Assembly: GCA_003220855.1 (NCBI GenBank) | Contig: QHTP01000060.1 | Span: 1-8,240 of the forward strand | Reading direction: 5' to 3' | Origin: Gemmatimonadota bacterium | GTDB taxonomy: Bacteria > Gemmatimonadota > Gemmatimonadetes > Gemmatimonadales > GWC2-71-9 | Length of the DNA stretch: 8,240 nt | In this document: piece by piece, positions 6,371 to 8,240 of the stretch | How positions within the stretch are numbered: the stretch's first letter is position 1 | Layout of the letters: each line of letters opens with the position of its first letter | Made by a program: the position numbers and the translations under genes | The notes under the pieces: model-generated | Told to the model about the DNA's origin: nothing | What the model saw: the letters and a program-made list of their open reading frames with translations, nothing else | The model's database searches: none

Positions 6371-7120
6371 TCACTCGGGCGCGGGAACCACCGGCCCTGA
6401 GTGCACCAACTCGAACGCGAACTGTCCATCCAGCGTCTCGCCCTTCACGACGCGCCGCGGCGCAGTGCGGGTCGCAAAGATACGGAAGCTACCGCTCTTG
6501 AGGGGTTGCACGTCGAACCGGCCCGCAGGTACTCGGATGGTGGTCGGTGGCTCGGCCACGAAGCTCAGGGTCGTGACCGAATCGGCGAACTCCTTGTACG
6601 CCGGGACACCGAGCGAATCGCCGGGGGCGACGTTGCTCACGGCACCGGCGATAAACACGTAGTCTCCGAGCACCGTGCCCGGCGCGAACGGCCGGCTCAC
6701 GGGAAAGATCTTCACCTCGCCGCTCTTCGTGCCCACGCGGCGCCGCCCGGAGATCTCGCCGTGCGCCACCTCGAGGTCGTGCTCCACCATCACGGTGTCG
6801 CTCGTGGGCGAGAACAAGTCGATGTGGTGGAACGTAGAAAGCGGCGCCCCCGTGAGCCGGTCGAGCACCACGCGCAACTGCTCCGCTTCGACCGGCTGGA
6901 ATTCCGAGCTGGCGGTGTACACGAGCTGCTGGGTCGTCTCGAGCCGGCGGATCTCGTACTGCCACACGGCCCAACCGCGCTCCTGGCCGCGGAAGTGAAA
7001 CACGAACGAATCGCGCGTCGCCGGGACGGCGGCGAGATCGAAGTGGAGCGACTGGGAACCGGACCCTTGGGCGGCGGCGGCCGCCGGACTAGCGAGCAGC
7101 AGGAAACAAAGCCAGCGCAT
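6371..7120 (-). CDS. Secreted beta-rich protein, DUF3108-like, function unknown
   Basis: A 249-residue protein with a clear signal peptide (MRWLCFLLLASPAAAAA, cleavage near residues 17-18). The mature part alternates short hydrophobic and polar stretches without membrane segments, as expected for a beta-barrel or sandwich. The pattern (GWAVWQYEI, LVYTASSEF, LTGAPLSTFHH, then IFPVSRPFAPG) is like the DUF3108 type of periplasmic proteins, but I cannot assign the family with certainty. Residues 125-167 match the extra C-terminal domain of the M16 partner encoded two genes downstream, with FPV, PG and APG motifs at identical spacing. The start overlaps the upstream amidohydrolase by 32 nt. The RBS is weak, but only this ATG keeps the leader. 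No catalytic motif is visible. A chaperone, substrate-binding or assembly role for the peptidase is possible. Confidence 0.85.
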   Translation of the reverse strand: MRWLCFLLLASPAAAAAQGSGSQSLHFDLAAVPATRDSFVFHFRGQERGWAVWQYEIRRLETTQQLVYTASSEFQPVEAEQLRVVLDRLTGAPLSTFHHIDLFSPTSDTVMVEHDLEVAHGEISGRRRVGTKSGEVKIFPVSRPFAPGTVLGDYVFIAGAVSNVAPGDSLGVPAYKEFADSVTTLSFVAEPPTTIRVPAGRFDVQPLKSGSFRIFATRTAPRRVVKGETLDGQFAFELVHSGPVVPAPE

Positions 7121-7979
7121 TGGTCTCGAGAATGGCCTTCTTGTGCGGGTCGCTCAGGGACAGCGCCAGGAACTGATCGATGTTCACGCGCATGTCCTTC
7201 ACCCCCGGGCTCGGCCAGTCCGTGCCCCACACGACCCGGTCGGCAAGCTCCGCGAGACGCGGAAAGTACTCCAACAGGCGGGCGGGCGGTATCCCGGACA
7301 CGTCGAGCCACACCCGGGGATGACGTCGCAGCACGAAGAACGCTTCCTCCATGTACAGCGGCCGGCCGCCGTGGGCCATCACGATCGTCAGGTCGGGAAA
7401 GTCGATCGCCACGTCATCGAGCTCCAGTGGGTTGCCGTACTTGGAGCGCGCGCCGGGGAAGATGCTCGTGCCGGTGTGGATCATCACGGGCAGGCCGCGC
7501 CCCTCGCACCGCCGGTAGATGTCGCCCAGCGCCGTGAGACCCTCGGTATAGGCGTTGGCGGGGAACCGCTGGTGCGGCGGATGGATCTTCACGAGCCGGA
7601 TCCCGAGGTCCACCAGCCGGTCCACGTCGCCCGCCGCATCCCGCGTGAAGCGCGGGTGCACGCCCCCGTAGGGGAGCAGACGCTCGGGGTTGGCCGCGGC
7701 ATACTGGGCGGAAAACGCGTTCGCCGCGTCGGTGAAGCCCATCACGTCGGGCGAGGGGTAGTTGACGAGACCCGCGCGCCACACGCCGGCGCGGTCCATC
7801 ACCTCGAGCAGCGCCCGGGGATCCTCCATGACCTGGATCATGCGGTCGCGATCCACGTCCGGGCCACGCCACATGACCGCGAGCGCCGCGGGCTTGAGCT
7901 CGCGCCACGGCTGAACATGGATGTGCACGTCGGTGATGCGGGTCAGTGTGAGACGCGGTGTCGACGGAGCGGCGCTCAT
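7089..7979 (-). CDS. Amidohydrolase_2-type metal-dependent hydrolase (TIM barrel)
   Basis: A 296-residue protein of the Amidohydrolase_2 group, which includes ACMSD-like decarboxylases, lactonases and related hydrolases. All expected metal ligands are visible: H19-x-H21 in TDVHIHVQP, H168 in VMIHTG, H203 in VMAHGG, and D254 in WGTDWPSPG. KIHPPH (131-136) is also typical. There is no signal peptide, so it should be cytoplasmic, unlike the exported products that follow. Its start has no convincing Shine-Dalgarno; a weak promoter-like pair 11 nt or more upstream would give a very short leader. It is the first gene of the run, and its 3' end overlaps the start of the secreted protein gene by 32 nt, so co-transcription is likely. 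The substrate is not deducible. Active-site completeness suggests a functional enzyme. Confidence 0.92.
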   Translation of the reverse strand: MSAAPSTPRLTLTRITDVHIHVQPWRELKPAALAVMWRGPDVDRDRMIQVMEDPRALLEVMDRAGVWRAGLVNYPSPDVMGFTDAANAFSAQYAAANPERLLPYGGVHPRFTRDAAGDVDRLVDLGIRLVKIHPPHQRFPANAYTEGLTALGDIYRRCEGRGLPVMIHTGTSIFPGARSKYGNPLELDDVAIDFPDLTIVMAHGGRPLYMEEAFFVLRRHPRVWLDVSGIPPARLLEYFPRLAELADRVVWGTDWPSPGVKDMRVNIDQFLALSLSDPHKKAILETNALALFPAAR

Positions 7980-8213
7980 GGGGCGCAGAAGCTATCCCGT
8001 GACGAGTGCGCATTCAACCGCGCGTTGGATACCGCGCGGCTGAGCGGCCGCAACACCGGGAGTTGCGCGGACGCGACAGGCACGCATTCGTCGCGATCGG
8101 CCCGTGTGCGTGAGCCGTGCACCGACCCCCGTTGCTCGAGTGCAGCAGGGAGGTGCGGAATTTGCGTTGACCCGCCGGAACCGAGCACCTGCGACCCCAC
8201 CCGGAGGCTACCC
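7980..8213. other. Divergent intergenic region, no gene recognised
   Basis: These 234 bases separate the minus-strand operon from a plus-strand gene and should hold both promoters. I see no tRNA, riboswitch or strong hairpin. A TTGACC at 8167-8172 could be a -35 box for the + strand gene, but no fitting -10 box follows at 16-18 bp. Only short 6-bp inverted repeats occur (for example CGCGAC at 8072-8077 with GTCGCG at 8090-8095), which is unremarkable at this GC content. Confidence 0.5.
7989..8017 (-). promoter_or_regulatory. Candidate promoter for the six-gene operon
   Basis: On the - strand TTGAAT (8017-8012) is followed after exactly 17 bp by TAGCTT (7994-7989). These match the sigma-70 boxes at about 4/6 and 3/6 positions. 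Transcription would start within a few bases of the ATG at 7979, giving a leaderless or nearly leaderless mRNA. That agrees with the lack of a ribosome-binding site there. The matches are weak, and chance is a real possibility. Confidence 0.25.
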
Positions 8214-8240
8214 ATGAGGATCTACCTTCCATGCTCTACG
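8214..8240 (+). CDS. Start of an unidentified gene (first nine codons)
   Basis: ATG at 8214-8216 follows GGAGG (8203-8207) with a 6-nt spacer, one of the best ribosome-binding sites in the window. Nine codons (MRIYLPCST) remain open to the window end. It is divergent from the operon. Too little is visible for any product assignment. The + strand start is preferred to the overlapping minus-strand frames, which have no RBS or protein-like composition. Confidence 0.6.

Noticed and set aside
4832..6400. Long + strand open frame (522 codons) across the M16 genes
   Set aside because: It is a shadow of the catalytic M16 gene, with no family signature and Arg/Val/Glu-biased composition.
8072..8112. 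Short inverted repeats (CGCGAC/GTCGCG, CACGCA/TGCGTG) as possible operators
   Set aside because: Six-bp arms with long loops are expected by chance at this GC content, and they overlap one another.
7976..8232. Two minus-strand open frames upstream of the Amidohydrolase_2 gene
   Set aside because: They have no RBS, no recognisable sequence and Ser/Arg-rich composition, and they conflict with the well-supported + strand start at 8214.

Overview
The window looks like chromosomal DNA from a high-GC, didermic, non-model bacterium. GC-rich third positions, four exported proteins (three with signal peptidase I-type leaders, one lipoprotein) and this combination of paired secreted amidohydrolases with paired M16 peptidases are most reminiscent of Gemmatimonadota, or less likely Acidobacteriota. 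That placement rests on gene style only, because no rRNA is present.

Layout. (1) Positions 1-190, + strand: the 3' end of rpmA (ribosomal protein L27). (2) Positions 177-294: a convergent intergenic block. It has a perfect 13-bp hairpin nested inside octamer repeats that are inverted relative to each other. The rpmA stop codon lies inside the repeats, and the stop codon of the opposing gene overlaps their edge. (3) Positions 293-7979, - strand: one tightly packed six-gene run. In transcription order it encodes a cytoplasmic Amidohydrolase_2-type metal hydrolase (7979-7089), a secreted beta-rich protein of DUF3108-like character (7120-6371), a catalytic M16 zinc peptidase (6334-4961), a non-catalytic M16 partner with an extra C-terminal domain (4964-2970), an amidohydrolase with an apparently complete metal site and a lipoprotein-like leader (2949-1498), and a second amidohydrolase that has lost its metal ligands (1501-293). 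(4) Positions 7980-8213: a divergent intergenic region with a weak promoter candidate. (5) Positions 8214-8240, + strand: the first nine codons of another gene, behind a strong ribosome-binding site.

How the genes may work together. The run contains two active/inactive enzyme pairs. The M16 pair overlaps by GTGA and the amidohydrolase pair by ATGA, which suggests translational coupling and equal dosage. Heterodimeric M16 proteases with a HxxEH subunit and an R/Y subunit are an established arrangement. The parallel amidohydrolase pair suggests, by inference, a second heteromeric enzyme. The extra C-terminal domain of the non-catalytic M16 subunit shares motifs, at identical spacing, with the free-standing secreted protein two genes upstream, so one module is used both alone and fused. 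The most economical reading is an envelope-located peptide or amide degradation cluster. The substrate cannot be read from the sequence.
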